Assembly (NCBI GenBank): GCA_918292005.1
Contig: CAKJZJ010000006.1
Coordinates: 1 to 64,000 of the forward strand
DNA length: 64,000 bases
Direction of reading: 5' to 3'
Source of the DNA: Clostridiales bacterium
Lineage (GTDB): Bacteria > Bacillota > Clostridia > Christensenellales > UBA1242
The notes under the pieces are model-generated. The model had not been told where the DNA came from and searched no databases. It worked only from the letters and a program-made list of their open reading frames with translations. This document shows, in pieces, positions 6,306 to 21,300 of the stretch; the first letter of the stretch is position 1; each line of letters starts with the position of its first letter. Both the position numbers and the translations under genes were made by a program.

Positions 6306-9300
6306 ATGAAAAAGAAGCTTGCATTATTAATTTTATTTATTGGTTCAATTTTCGGTGCTTTTGCATGTAAGACAGTGCCATATAAAAATATGAAGATTAG
6401 CACTCCACAGATATATGGATATTTTGAAACTATTGATGGGGAGCAGTCGGAGTTTTTTGAGATTAATGATGTCAATTCTTTTGAAAAGTCCCAAGGACAG
6501 ACTCTAGGATGGAAGAATATTGATGATGTTGTTAATCTAGAAATTGCTCAGATTAGCATTAATGGTATGCCAGAATACAGATACGATGCAAAGACTATAA
6601 AAGTGGTCGTATCTGATACTGATAGCAAGACCGATTTGGGTATTGATATTTCTGGTGGCGAAGGCTTTGTATCTACCAAAATAAAGTATTTAGACGGTGG
6701 CGTCACCGAGATAACAGTTCAGCCAGTTTCTCCATTAAAAACAGGTAAAGTTACACTTACTGCTACTACCAAAGAAGGCAATAAGTCATACAATATTGAT
6801 TTAAATATCGATCTCAAATTAAATAGTTTTTCTTTTAAAGAAAATGCTCTAAAAGCCATTGCTAATGGTGGCCAAATAGACCTAAAAAATATAGATGATT
6901 TTATTGAGTTTTATCCTGCCAATACCACTCAGAAAAACATCAAATTTGATATAAGCGTACCAGAGAATGGTATGCAAAATGTCAATGGTACTACGTATAC
7001 TTATGACCATTACATGGGTGATGGCAAATATGGTAAATATGCTAGTATTATAGACAATCATATTTTGAAAACCTACAAAACATATACCGACGGACAATAT
7101 AAGAATGAGGCTATGGATTATCCTATTACCAATGTTAGTGTGGGTTCTTCACAAACTATTGCTACCAAGGTAGTTACTCTTTCTGCTACTTTTACACCTA
7201 AGAGTGGATCTAGGGCTCCAATAGTCGAATATTGTGATATTGAAGTGGTGGATGAGTGTACTAGTGTTGATGTTAAGATGAATAGCCAGACCAATATCAA
7301 TGGCGAAATATCTCTTACTCCAGATGTAAATGGTGTGTATGAGATTGTACTGTTGGACCCTAATTTTAAAGAAGGTATGTTGGGTGTAGATTCGTCTTAT
7401 TACATTCGTAGACAATTACGCTTTGATTTGAGTCCAGAAGTGGAGGGTGAATACAATCCACAGGATTATGAGATTACTTCTGATACCATTTTGGAGACAG
7501 ATAATCAGCCAGTTGTTTTGTCTAGTATTGCACTTAATAGTGATTATGTAGTTCAGGCCCAGAGTAAGGGTGTCTATACTCATAGATTTACCATTAGACA
7601 CATCAAATATCCAGGACTATTTGATAGAGATGTGCTTGTTAAATTTATAGTAAAAAGTATACCTACCAAAATTGGCTTAAATGATGAAGAAATCGTATTG
7701 AATACCATGGGCGATAAGGTTTACACCATATACGATTATTATCCTAGTTGGTCATATGGTACTAGATTTAAAGTTCAATTAAATAGTGACTTCAAATATT
7801 TTGTTTACTTCGATGGCGAAAATGACACAGAAATATTTGATGCAGTGAATCTATATAAAAGTGACGGCTCCTTACAGAGATTTGGATTGATATCTGAGAG
7901 TACAAATGGTGGCATGGATATTGTGTCTGCTACAGGTGAAGGGGAGTGCTCTAGATTTAGGAATGAGAGCTTCTATCTCAGTCATGCTTTGACCACGCTT
8001 CCAGATATTGATATTGGATTGAATGTCGGTGTGGATTTTTCCATGATTGCTGATAGTTATAGTGAAGAATTAGCACAAGAATTCTATACATCTGTGCTTA
8101 CTTTCCCATTCAGAATTAGATTTGAGAATGGTATTAGAAAGATAGCATTTACGAATGCTGAATATCACGTTGATCTAACTAATGATGCATTTGTGGTTGG
8201 TAGTGAAACTGATGGTATCAAATTGTTCGAATTGCCACAGGGACAGACTCGTGAGTCTGCTATTGCTAGCATTACCTACAATGAAGATTTGGTTTCTATT
8301 TATTCTACTGTAGACGAAGACACTAGAATCGCTTCTTTCTACCTAAAAGCCAATGCGAATTTGATTGTAGATAAGACTGTTGTTAGAGTCACTGCAAATA
8401 ATGGTGTTAGTAATTCTGCCGTAGTACACACTTACATTCCTACTGCTTATTATAGAGTTACTCCTGAGACTCCACAATTACCATTAAGTGTAGAAATTAA
8501 TAAATATAGTTCTGCATACTTGTATCATTTGAATGGTAATGTTTTGGATGAAGAAGGTAATCTAAAAGTTGAAGATATCAAAGAAATGAAAGATACCAAT
8601 GGTGTATATAATGATTTCGTTTTGAGTGATAATACGGGTATTGAGTGGGGCAGGTACAATTCTGTTGGTACACTTTATTTGATTAATAATGCACAGCAAG
8701 AAATTCGTTTCTATGACTATAGATTGGGTTATACTGATGATGACTATTTCGATAGACAAATATTCCCTATAGATATTACGAATAATGTCAAGGTTTCATT
8801 CAATTACAATAATTATGTTTCGTATAGAAATGGTGTTTTGACTACTAATGACCGTGTTACTTTGAGCCTAACATCTCCTATTATTATGACAATCAAATAC
8901 ATTGGTGCACATGATGAATTAGATGCTCAAGGTCAGGTTGTTTTAGACGATAATGGTAATCCTACATATGTTCTTTACGAAGAAGTTCATACCATAGATA
9001 TCTACATCTACGATCCACTAGAGGGTGTAGAAGTTACTACTTCCAAACAGGTAGAGATCTACATGAGAGATACTCTTAGTTATTACGACCAAGCATTGTC
9101 CGAGGGTGTTATTAAATCTACATTCGTACCAGACAAAATCAACCTTGGTTCTCAATGGAATGAAATATTCCTAGATGGTGAAGGTGGGGAAGAAAATCCT
9201 GTAAATTCAACTATAAATATGAAAGGTTCACTAGGTGTACCTGTTGAATTATTGTATGATTTTGAGACTACATTGCAGAATGTTATCATGAAAGATGATG

Positions 9301-12300
9301 GCTCTCAATTAATAGTATATTCTGATAGTGGTGCAGAACATTATGAATTGCACTATATGGATTTGTTTGAGGCACAGTGGGAGTCTTATGAATGTTATGT
9401 TGTCGCTAGATTACATGATAATCTAAAAAGTTGGATAGATGAATATTATGGTGGTAGGACTGATGCATTCCTAAAGAATATATTTACCAATGATATCACA
9501 CTTACCATCTATGTATCTATCAGACAATTTGGCAAATTGCAGAATATCAATTCGGTTAATTTTACTGCTAAATATGCAAATAAAATAGGTGGTATTAGAA
9601 TTGATGCAGATAGTGATGGTGTATATTTCGAAGTAAGAAATGGACAAAGTAGGCCAGAGAGTATTACATTGAATTACACTATAGATACTGCCGAAGTAGC
9701 CAATAGAAATATTAGACTATACAATTTTGATACTTCCAGTTATCATGCTACTGTTAGGGTAAATTCTCTAGGTAATGGAGGTACTATTACCATAGTTCCT
9801 ACCAATGTTTGTGGTGAAAACTACCTTACTATAGTTCCAGAAGACAATATTAAAAATATTACCGATAGTGGTGTGGTTTATTACAATCTCAATCTGGTCA
9901 AAACAATCCGTGTGAAAGTTGCCGATGGATCCGAAGCATATCCTTTTGAAATTAGAAATACAGAAGAGTATGCACAGATGCTTCGAGATATTGATAATAA
10001 TCAATTATACTACTATATCGTCACTAGGGATATTAATCTATCGCCACTGAATAATAGCTATAGAAATGGCAGTGCCATCAAGGATATTCCACATGGAGAT
10101 GGGGTAGGTTATTTCTCTCTTAGTGGTAGATTGGATTATTACAATCACGATGGTGTACTGAGTACCAGATATAGCTCGCTATACAATTTAAATATTAATA
10201 TGACCATGAACATTCCAAAATCTAATATTGGTTTGTTCGGTAGTTTTGGCAGTAATGTTACAATCAAATATTTGGGCGTAGCCAATGCTAGTATTAGGGT
10301 AACTATACCTACAGCATATAATAGTGATTTATCTGTTGGTATTCTTGTTGGTAGTTCTGAAAATGCTACGATTATTGGTTGTAAAGTATCTGGTTCAATC
10401 AGAATTAATTCTGAGACTACAACGATATATTCAAGTAAGGCAAGAATTGGTGGTATGATTGGTTATTCCAAAGGAACTACTATCAAAGGTCTACCTGGAG
10501 ATTATGAAAATGGTGTAGTCACTACTGGTAATAATGTAAATTGTAGTCTTGAATTAAACGGCTTGTTAGGAGCTACACAGGTATATGCAGGTGGACTAGT
10601 AGGTTACGCAGATGGTACATACATTGGTAATATTAATGATAATTCACAGGGAATACAGATTTTGTCTGTTATTGCTACATCTAATATTCTTAGTGCCCAT
10701 CTCGGTGGTGTTGTAGGGGGTATGGTAGGAGGTTACATTTGTGATGCAAAAGTATATCCTACAATGAATATTTCTAGCATGTTAGACCATGGGGCTAATG
10801 CAATCATTGCTGGTGGTATTGTTGGCAAAATGGAAAATGCTAGGATATCATCATCTATTGTATATTTTGTTAATATCGGTGAAGAGTATGATTGGAATAA
10901 AAAAGCCAATATTCAAATCAACGTAAATAATAATACGACTACATTCGGTGGACTTGTTGGTCAGATGCTGAATGGTGATAATCTTGCTACCATTGAATAC
11001 TCTTACGTAAGAAGTTTCTATAATTCTATAATATCCAATACATATGCAGGCAATATAGTTGCTAATATTACTAGTGTTGATTCTGCTGTCGGTGGCTTGG
11101 TTGGAAATGTTCAGAGTGGAACAATTACATCTAGTTACTTTAATGCAGATATACTCACACGTAATAATGTGTCTGTTGGTATGCTGGCATCAAAATTTAG
11201 TGGTAAGATCTATAGTAGTTATGCAATAGGAAAGTTGTATACATTTAGTGGTATTTCTAATGATAATGAATTGATGAATTTGGCTGTTGTTGGTGCCAAA
11301 GTACAGGGAATGGGGGTTATCTCTGGACTAACATTTGGTAATAATAATAACGTACAATATTCGGGAATTTACGAGTCTTATGCAATTATTAATGAGAACG
11401 ATTATTACATTCTAAACTCAGGCAATGTAGAATATTTTGAAGGTACAACTATTGGTAATACGAAAACATGGTTTAAAGAAGAGTTGGGCTTTGCTATCAC
11501 AGATGGCGGAAGTACCGAGCCATACCAGTTTGTTAGTGATATTGAGAATCCTGCCAATAATTCTAGATGGTTTATCAATGACAATGCTAATAAAGTTATC
11601 TATTTGGGCAATTCAAAGCCATTCCCTATTATTCTAAAAGGGACTAAGGCTCTATATGATTTGATTCCTACAGGTATGAGTACGCAGATCAATGAACGTC
11701 CTACTCTATTTGATTTGACTTATGCTGGAACAACCCAAGTAATGATGTATTTAAATTCCGATGCTGATGGTAATACTGTTAAGGCTCTTTATGAGATTTC
11801 TGTTGATAAGGCAAATCCTGCAATAAAAATTAAATTAAATGGTACAACAATTATTACCGAATACATTAGAATTGATTTGAATGATTCTATAGAAATATCC
11901 GAAGATAGCGATGGAAATATTATTAAAATTAATGGTAGTAGGATTGAACCACAGAGTGAAGGTGTAGCAATCATTACGGTTCGAAGTTATCTGGATAAAA
12001 CAATCAAATGTGAAATTTTAGTGCAGGTAGTCAAAGGTATTACCGATTTTGAGATAAAGGATACCGATAATAATGCTTTGCGCTATGCTACAACCAATTT
12101 TACAGGATCGGCTGCTACAGTTTGGGTAGATGAGACATCATATTATACTTTATCTACAATCAATAAAATTGATGGTTTCTATTATCCTAGCAATCAAGAT
12201 GTAGGATACATAGTAGAAATATTGGATGTTACAGATCCAGGAGATCCTAGTATCAAGAATGCTAAAATCAAATTAAATAATAAAAATCAATATTGTTTTG

Positions 12301-15300
12301 ATTCGGACGCTCCTACTAATAATGTATTTAGATTAAATGCATCCAATATAACAATGAGTGGATGTGATGTGGGTTTGTTCAAATTGAAATTTACTCCATT
12401 TGCTGTACTTAGTCCAGATATTAATTACACGTCTACATATTATGATGTGAATGGTGGAATGGTTTATTTCAGTGGTATTAAGGTGCTAGATATTAGCCAC
12501 GAATATCTATTCAGGTCGGCTTCTAGAGCAATGTCTATAGAGACCAATATTCCTAATGTAGAATTAACTACTAGGAATACAAGTAGAATAAATATTGCAT
12601 TTGAGACTAGCAATCTGGTATTTACAGAATCAGCAGAACCAAATATAAAAATGATATCACTCATTCAGATCGGCAATAATGAATATGAAGGTATTAGTTT
12701 CTTAGGTAATACGTTTACATTTGAGAATGTTGCATTTGTAGAAAATGGTGGCAGATACTATGCCGATGAGAATAGTGTTCTAGTCAATAATTCTTTAATT
12801 AAAGATTTTGAATATGAATTGATAAATGTATCGTTTAGAACTATTTCGATTGAAAAAACTAATACGAATATTGAAACCAGACTAAATACTTACAAAGTTT
12901 CGTTCGATATTGATATATCTTTTGATAAAGAATATTATAGGCAGAATGCAGATAGGTTTGATTTAAATAATGCTAATTATGATGTTGTATTTACACCTAA
13001 TAGTAATCCAAGTTTAGGGGCTACATGTCGAGTTGATATTAGACCTGCAGAATTAACAGGTATATTTGCAAATTATTATTCCAGAGGCGAAAAACTCTTA
13101 ACGGAAGGCACCGGCGATGCTTATGATATGACAGAGATAGAAGGTATGTATATTGTACCTGGTAGAACTGGTATTTTGAAATTAACCCTAGGTGAAGAGT
13201 TTAATGATAGTAGTTATATTACAATCACAACCAGCAATGATAATATGAATTATCTGCAAATGACTCAATTATATGGAATTATATCTAGTAATGATGAATT
13301 AGGTGATTTGGGTGAAGTAAATAGTTATGGATTGTATGAATATGCTACACGACTAAATTATCCTAATACCTATGGTTTGCAATTGTCGAAGATGTCTATC
13401 AACTATCTTGATAGGAGTTATTTCAATAATACCTATTACGTTCAGATAGATCTTAGCAGAGATTATGGTGATCTAAACACAATTACATTTATTGTTTCTT
13501 CTTACACAAGAGGTTTAAACAATGTCAATACTTTGAAACTTGATAAACGCTTTACGTATAGAATAGCCGAGATACCTATGCTTAATGTAACAATCGCTAA
13601 TGATAATTATGTGGACATGAGTGTGGGTACGGAGAGACCACTTGAGTTTAAATATAGGGGAGTGAATAGTGATCTTAGTTATTCAATTGCATTTGATGGC
13701 ATTGTAAATGAAGATATTTCAGACTATGTATATATTATAGACGATGAGGGTAATAGAACATATAATACGTTATCCATAGATTATATTATGTCTGGTAGAT
13801 TATACTATATTAGACTTGATGTATCAGTCGTATTTAATGATAACAACTTGTTCTTTGATAGATTAGGACACCTAATAACGATTATATTTAGTGTAGAAGA
13901 ATATGTTTACGGTAGGCTAGAACATGCTACTAGCAAGTTGGAAATAAATCCTGTTGAATTTGAAATAGAAGACGTAGTGATTTGTGGTGCAAGTAATGGA
14001 GAGCTTACCATTCTACATGGAGAACGCAAAAATTTCACAGTAAAAATCATATACAAAGATATCGTCATAGGTGATGCTGAATTATTGACAAAATATAATC
14101 AGTATTTGAATATATATTTTGGTTATCAAAGTGAAGAATTGGGTAGAATTGAAGCATTAGAATATAGACTGGCTAATACCTCAGTAAAAGACGAAACAGG
14201 TAATAACCTGGTAGTTAGAGCAAATTATCTCAATGGATATATAGACGAAGATAATTATTCGCTTATTATCGATGGCATGCACAATGGCATTAGGGTAAGT
14301 GATGATAGTATGTCTGTATACGGCAAAAATAATAGACGTCTAGAATTTGAATTCAAATATTTCAAAGGCGTTGTGTTGTCTAATAATACCAGAATTAGAT
14401 TAGAAACTCACTATTATTATGATAATAATGGTAGGATAGTGATTGGTTTTGGTGATGAGAAATATAATTATCCTATTACTAAAGATTTAACAATTATAGT
14501 CAAAGATAATTCCAGATATGATCATCCTATTCCTATTGAAAATCAATTAGATTTACAGAGATATTCTACATCGCAGGGTGGTAACTTCATATTGCTTAAT
14601 AATATTGATTTGTATGATTGGGTACCACAAGATGCTACATTTGATTCGCTAGATGGTAATGGCTATAAGATTACTTTGCATAGTCTAAAGCTAGAGGGAC
14701 TTAGAAGTGGTGATGTAAATATTGGTATATTTAAAACCACATCAGAGACTACTTTGCTTAAAAATATTATTGTTGATGTTTCACCAATGTTAATTGATTC
14801 TGTTGAGATGCTTAATAATATTTCCGTCTCAGAAAATGCAGTAGCGAATGCATATTCATATCCAGCTGATATAGATTTGAGCCTAGTGGCAAAAGTGAAT
14901 TTTGGTATTTTAGTTGGTTCTAATGCAGGTGCTATTACAAATGCTAGAATTATTAATACTGCTATACCAGAGAGCAATAATGCACGCATTTACTTCCATG
15001 TTGTAACAACACAAGGATATATCAATAATGCACTTGCTCAATCTAATATTGGTGGTATTGCTGGTGTAAATACAGAAACTGGTGCTATTACAAATTCCTA
15101 TGTCGGTTTAAATATATCTACAACTACGACAGGAGAAAGTGGTGCATCGGCCACCATTCAAATGATTAGTAGTCCTAGTAAACTAGAATATAATAATACC
15201 AATGATAGTCTATTTGCTGTTAATACATATCCATTCGTATTGGCTGGTGGAAACAATTTGGCAGGTATCACAGCAGTGAATGATGGTATTATTAGTAATA

Positions 15301-18300
15301 CATACAATAAAGGTATGGGACTATACAATACATTCCCATATTCCGAAGATGCCAAGACGGGTGGTTTGGTGGCAACCAATACAGGTAAACTTACCAGTTG
15401 TTATGTTGAAGGCTCTGAGATACAAAATTATAGAGCGTTAGACAATGCCTACAGAATAGAGGCGATTGGTACTATTGGTGGATTGGTTCATACCAATACA
15501 GGTATAATTGAAAATGCATACAGTAATGCATATCTGGAAACACAATCAACCTTTATCGGTGGCTTTGTATATTCTAATTCGGGTATTATTCACAATGCAT
15601 ATTCAACTGCTGTCAATAGAAATAGTCTGGCTACTGGTCAATTTACCGGTGTGAAACGTAGTGTCCTACAAAATACTGGTACATATGAGAATTGTTATTA
15701 TCTAGTAGATAGCAGTCAGAATGAATTGTCTAATGCTGACGAAGATGCTGTGGCAATCGTAGGAAATATGCACGGCAATAATGAAAGCAACTTTGATATA
15801 AAGAAGACATGGAGTGGATTCTCATTCAGTAATGATGTAAATCCAGAAGCCATCTGGACAATAGGTAAGGGACGTACTCCATATATAGCAACTACATTTA
15901 TAGATACAATATCCTTTAGATTGCTTACAGATGTAGAAGTGCTGGAAAATAGCGAAAGTAATGAAACAACTATTCAAGAGAATGCTTCAGCATCATTATA
16001 TAGTTATGAATACAATGGTTTGTATGGGCTAGGCTCGATGCACAATCCATTAATAATTGATACTGCTAAACATTTTATGACATATATTATCATTGAATCA
16101 TCTGATTATGGTTATGGCAATAATAGTCGTAAAATATTTGGTCTAGGTGATGGCTCTGGTAGTGTACTTTATAGTGGTGTAAATTACGTAAGGATAGTTA
16201 ATAATCTTGACTTTAGCAAAATTATTACATCTAATACAGTTACTCAGGATAATGCATATCTGTATGAGACAGTATTTGCTGGAAACTTAGATGGTAATGG
16301 TATGACATTCAGATCTCTGAATATCAATACTGATACCACCAATTTAAAGAACTTTGGTCTATTTGCTCAGATTGGATTGCCTAGCACAGCAGATTCAAAA
16401 AATAATTTAATATATGGTATGCAGCTACCAGTTTCGTCTGAGAAAACAGTTATAAAAAATTTAAGTCTAGAACTTAATTCTTATAAATCTAATGGTAATA
16501 ATAGATCGGGTGTACTTGCAGGTACAATAGTCAATACCAATATTATAAATGTTTCAATCAATGGTAATGGCAATAAGGTAAGTGGTCTCAATATGGCTGG
16601 AGCACTAGCAGGACTCATCTATGCTGATGAAAGTAGTTCTGTATCGCTTATAGATATTACTGTTGAAGATATAGAAGCAGAAGCAACTTATGGTAGCCTA
16701 GGCGGTGCTATTACAGCCTTTACGGGTGTCGAAGATGAATTGTATACTAAATTCAGTATTACTAGCACTATTACAGGCACCACAAAGCTTGATGCACAAT
16801 TTGCTTCATTATATGATGGGATTACAAAATTGGTAAAGGATAATATGGACAATACTCCTAATGTATCCTATGCCGGTGCAGTGGCTGGTGTAATACTTGC
16901 CAATAACTATAAGACAGCACTGGCAATCAAAAATAACACTATCGAATATAGAACAGATGCAGATAGTAATACTATAGACAATATCACAGTACAGGGTGGA
17001 ATAACTATTAGTACTGCAGATAATGCCGGTGGACTATTTGGTTACATTGGCGAAAATACACATGTCAAAAATTCTAGATTTGTTGTATCGGATAGTGGTC
17101 AATTACTAAAGGCGTATAATAATGTTGGTGGTATCGTTGGTGAAAATCACGGCATTATTGAAAAGTGTTCTGTAGCATATGCAGACGATGCTCAAAAAGA
17201 ATTGGATGATACTATCCTATCTACTACAGATGATAGAGTCAGTGGTACAGTAACATTGTTTGATGCTGACACTGATACACCATATTATGTTGTATCTATT
17301 GGTGGTATAGCTGGTTATAGTAGCCGTGGTGTGATTATAGACTGTATGTCTAAAGTCAATGTTGTGAAACCTCTTTCGTATATTGCCGGTGGTGTAATTG
17401 GCCATGCTTCAAATTACAATTATATAGGGTATACGTACACTACAGGGGCAGTTTATGGCAAAAACATTACAGGTGGTGTCATAGGCTTGCACAATGCCGA
17501 AAATATTTCCAATGATTTATCTGATGTGTTGTACATGGAAAAAGTCTTTGCGCTCAATAATTGGAACCTGGTTTCTGATTCATTTGATTATAGAAATGCT
17601 ATTACTAAATCTTTGTATGACAATCAAAAACTTTTATACAAAAATGAAGCGAGTGGTGTAGAAATTACATACGATAATTTCTATATCAAGATGCCAGAAA
17701 TTGGTAATGATGCAGGTGAAGTACAGGTAGATAATCCTGCCGATTCATCCGCAAATACACTTAAAAATTATTACAACCACAATCATAATACTACATATGT
17801 AGGCTCTGTTGTGGGTGAATATTTGGTGACGACTGGCGGTGTATGTCAAACTTATATGGATGATGTTAATCGCACAATGTTTAAATATGATGTACTTGGT
17901 GTTGGTGCCGACGATGCTTTATCTGTTTCATATTTTGCTAGCCAATCTAAAGCAGTTGTTAGTACTACTCTTGGATTTATGAGTACTACGGGTAATAGCG
18001 AGACCTATACTAGAGTAGACAATTATACTACTTCCACATTTGATTTGGATATCGGTGAAGATAATTCAGTTACTCTGTATAGTTATAGAGTAGCATATAC
18101 CGGTGAGAATGAATTGAATGCATATGAGTTTAATATGAGTGATACTACCAAGTATCTAGATAAATTAGCATTTACAAAAAGATTTACCACTCAAGAATAC
18201 ATTGAACAGGTACTAGGTGATTATTATTTTGTAAATGAGAATAATACTCGTACAAGGAATCTATTCAAAAATGTGTTTAATATTAATAGATCTGATGGTG

Positions 18301-21300
18301 GTGTTGGGGATGATGTTGACACAATGTATCACTCTAGTATAGATGAATACAATGAAACTCCAAACAAAGTATGGACTACTAAAGATGTATTGCCTAGATA
18401 TAGTAGTGAAGTAGATAATGCAATAGCAGAGATTAGAAACTTAGAAGAATTAAAGCAAGCATTAAATAGTTCTGCAGAAGGCAAGATTTACTATGTTAAA
18501 CCAGATGTTGCAAATTATACTATTTCGTATACGATTTCTGATGTAGAAAAATTTGTTATGTATAATAATGTAATTAATTCCAGATACATTGGTGAAATAA
18601 AAGATGGTGTAAAACCAACACTCAATTTTGTAATAGAAGATTCAAACAAATTTGCTACTCTATTCAATATGTTAAATGGTGCATCTTTTGATAGTATTAA
18701 TTTTGTATTTACATTTAGTCAAACGACGAATAATATTTTAGGTTCTCATAAATTATCTGATGGATTTGGATTACTTGCCAATGTTATGAATAGTACAACA
18801 ATTCAGGATTGTGAATTTAAATTGGTATTTAGTAATAGTATAATATTTGATTCCAAAGATTCAGGAAATCCTAATAGCATAGTAGAATTTAAACCTAATT
18901 CTGCTGGTTTAGTATTCGGTAGTATTAATAATTGTGTGATTAAAAATACTAAGTTTGAAATAACAATACCTAGTCTAGAAGTTACCAATAATTCAATTAA
19001 TAATTTTGGTATGTTTGCTGGTAGTGTGAATAATTCTACTATCAAAGATAATCAATTCAAACTTAATAATAATGTTGCAATAACAATATCTGATGATACT
19101 ACTGCAGGTGTAAATACTATAGAGCAAAATATTGGTGGAATAATTGGTTATGCTAGGGGATTAAGGTATAGTAATAACGACTTTACTTCTAACACATTTA
19201 ATGTAACTATCAACGACAATTCAACGAATCGTGTAAACAAAAATATTGGTGCACTTATAGGGACTCTCTATAATTCTACTATGTTAGGTGTAAACGAAAC
19301 GATTAATTTTGAATATAATGGAAATGGCCTTAATAGTCTTAATTCATCTGCACTGATAGGTGTTTCTAAAGGTAGCATATTAGATAACATTAATATTGAG
19401 GGTAGTGCACAAGTTGCGAATTATGATCCTCAAGCAGCTATAGATAATATTTGTTATGGCTCAATTGTTGGTAGTGATCTATCCGATACAATGCTAAGTA
19501 ATTCTGGTTCTAATGTTACTACCCAAATAGCTTGTTATGCCTTCAATGTATCAGCAGGTGGATTGATTGGTAAAACAGTTAAATCGGGTAAATTACTAAA
19601 TAGTACATATAATAATGGCAAAATAACGGTAAATAATGGTCAAACTGGTATAGCTAGTACCGAGAATACTCCAGGAAAATCGGTTAACACATATGTAGGT
19701 GGTCTAATTGGATATGTTACTACATCTTTGGATATTGATGGTGTATTCAATACTGGAGATATATACATTAATTATGCAGATAATGCTCTAAACCGTATAT
19801 GTGTAGGTGGTCTAGTAGGCTACTCTACTGGTTACGTAGTAATGAACAATTTCGCTTCTATTGGCGATATAATGATGTCTACAGAGTTTGAAAATACAAT
19901 TGCATATTTGTCGGGTGTATTAGGTCTCAATAGTAGAACATTTACAGGTACTTATGGCTATTCATATACCGAGTTTAAAAAGCACGATGTGGGTGATGAC
20001 TACTTTAGGTATTCGTTTACTCATACAGTGACATCTGCTATTACTAATAATTCTATTACTTCATCTACGAATAATGTCTACTATGCACAAGAATTTGTTG
20101 GTAATAATTATGATAGAGCAGATTATCTATTTGAGACTTTTGCAATAGGTGATTTGTATAATTGTATTTCGTCAGATTCGGCTATTTATAGGTTGATTGA
20201 TGAGAATTATAAGCCGGTAGACGAAAAGGGTAATCTAAAGGAAGATTATACTACACCAATGAGTTCTCATAGGACAGGTAATATCTATTTGCCATTGCCA
20301 AAAGCAATAGAGAGTAAATGCAAGACTTATTCTAGTGAAGGAAATTCAAAATTCAATGTAAAAACAACTAACCAAATTGATTCTAATTATTACAATGTTA
20401 TATTTAATGACACGAGTAATGACACGAGTCTAAGCATTAATAATGTAAAAGCACACACAATCGTTTCTGGACGTACGGGTGCATATGGAAAAAGTATAAT
20501 TACAGGTGGAAATACTGCTTTTGGGATTATTAGTAGTGATGCTGTTGTATCTAATTTGTACATTAAAAATAATTCTTTGTCTACTACAAATAATGGCTTA
20601 ATTACCCATTGTTATGTATATGGTACCACTGAGACTAATATATTATTATCTACTACAAATAATGGTACCATCTATGCTAGTGCTACGGCAGTTGAATATT
20701 TGCCAAATGTTGGTGGACTAACCATGACTGGTCTTGTGAAAACTAATAAAGGCGTCATATCCGATTGTTATTCTATTAGTTTCCCTTATTCTGCAAGTAC
20801 AAATGAAAAAACCAAAGTGAATGGTTTGGTAAACGACAATACCGATGGAACTATACAGAATTCATATTACTATATTGTTCCAGAGGCTATGGATTGTGTG
20901 AGCGAACATGCTATTATACTAGAAAATAACTATAAAGGAACCATTAGTAAGACCGTTGTGGCCAATACTCCAGTTCCTGGATTTGTGGCTAGTAGACGGG
21001 CTATTTGGAGCGAAGGATTTGATGAAAAGATAGGGAATACCCAACTCAAAGGCTTCAAAAATACTTCTGATTCTGGTGTTGTTATGACGATCAAATTGAA
21101 GCTAAAAGACAATAGCGTAGTAACCTATGACGCTGGCAAAGATGTATCAAATATGAAAGACGATATCACAGCCAAATCTGGTTTGGCAGAGACGGATGCT
21201 ACGGATTATCAATTAGATTTCTATAAGAATTCTTTTGAAAAGCCAATATATAGAGTTGTTAAAATCACAACTGGTGACCAATTTATCACATATTTCAGTA

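Noticed and set aside
14663-14989. Minus-strand ORFs of 60-124 codons inside the giant genes (this one, 29517-29891, 21378-21704 and others)
   Set aside because: They are shadows of the long plus-strand frames, with no ribosome sites or recognisable domains.
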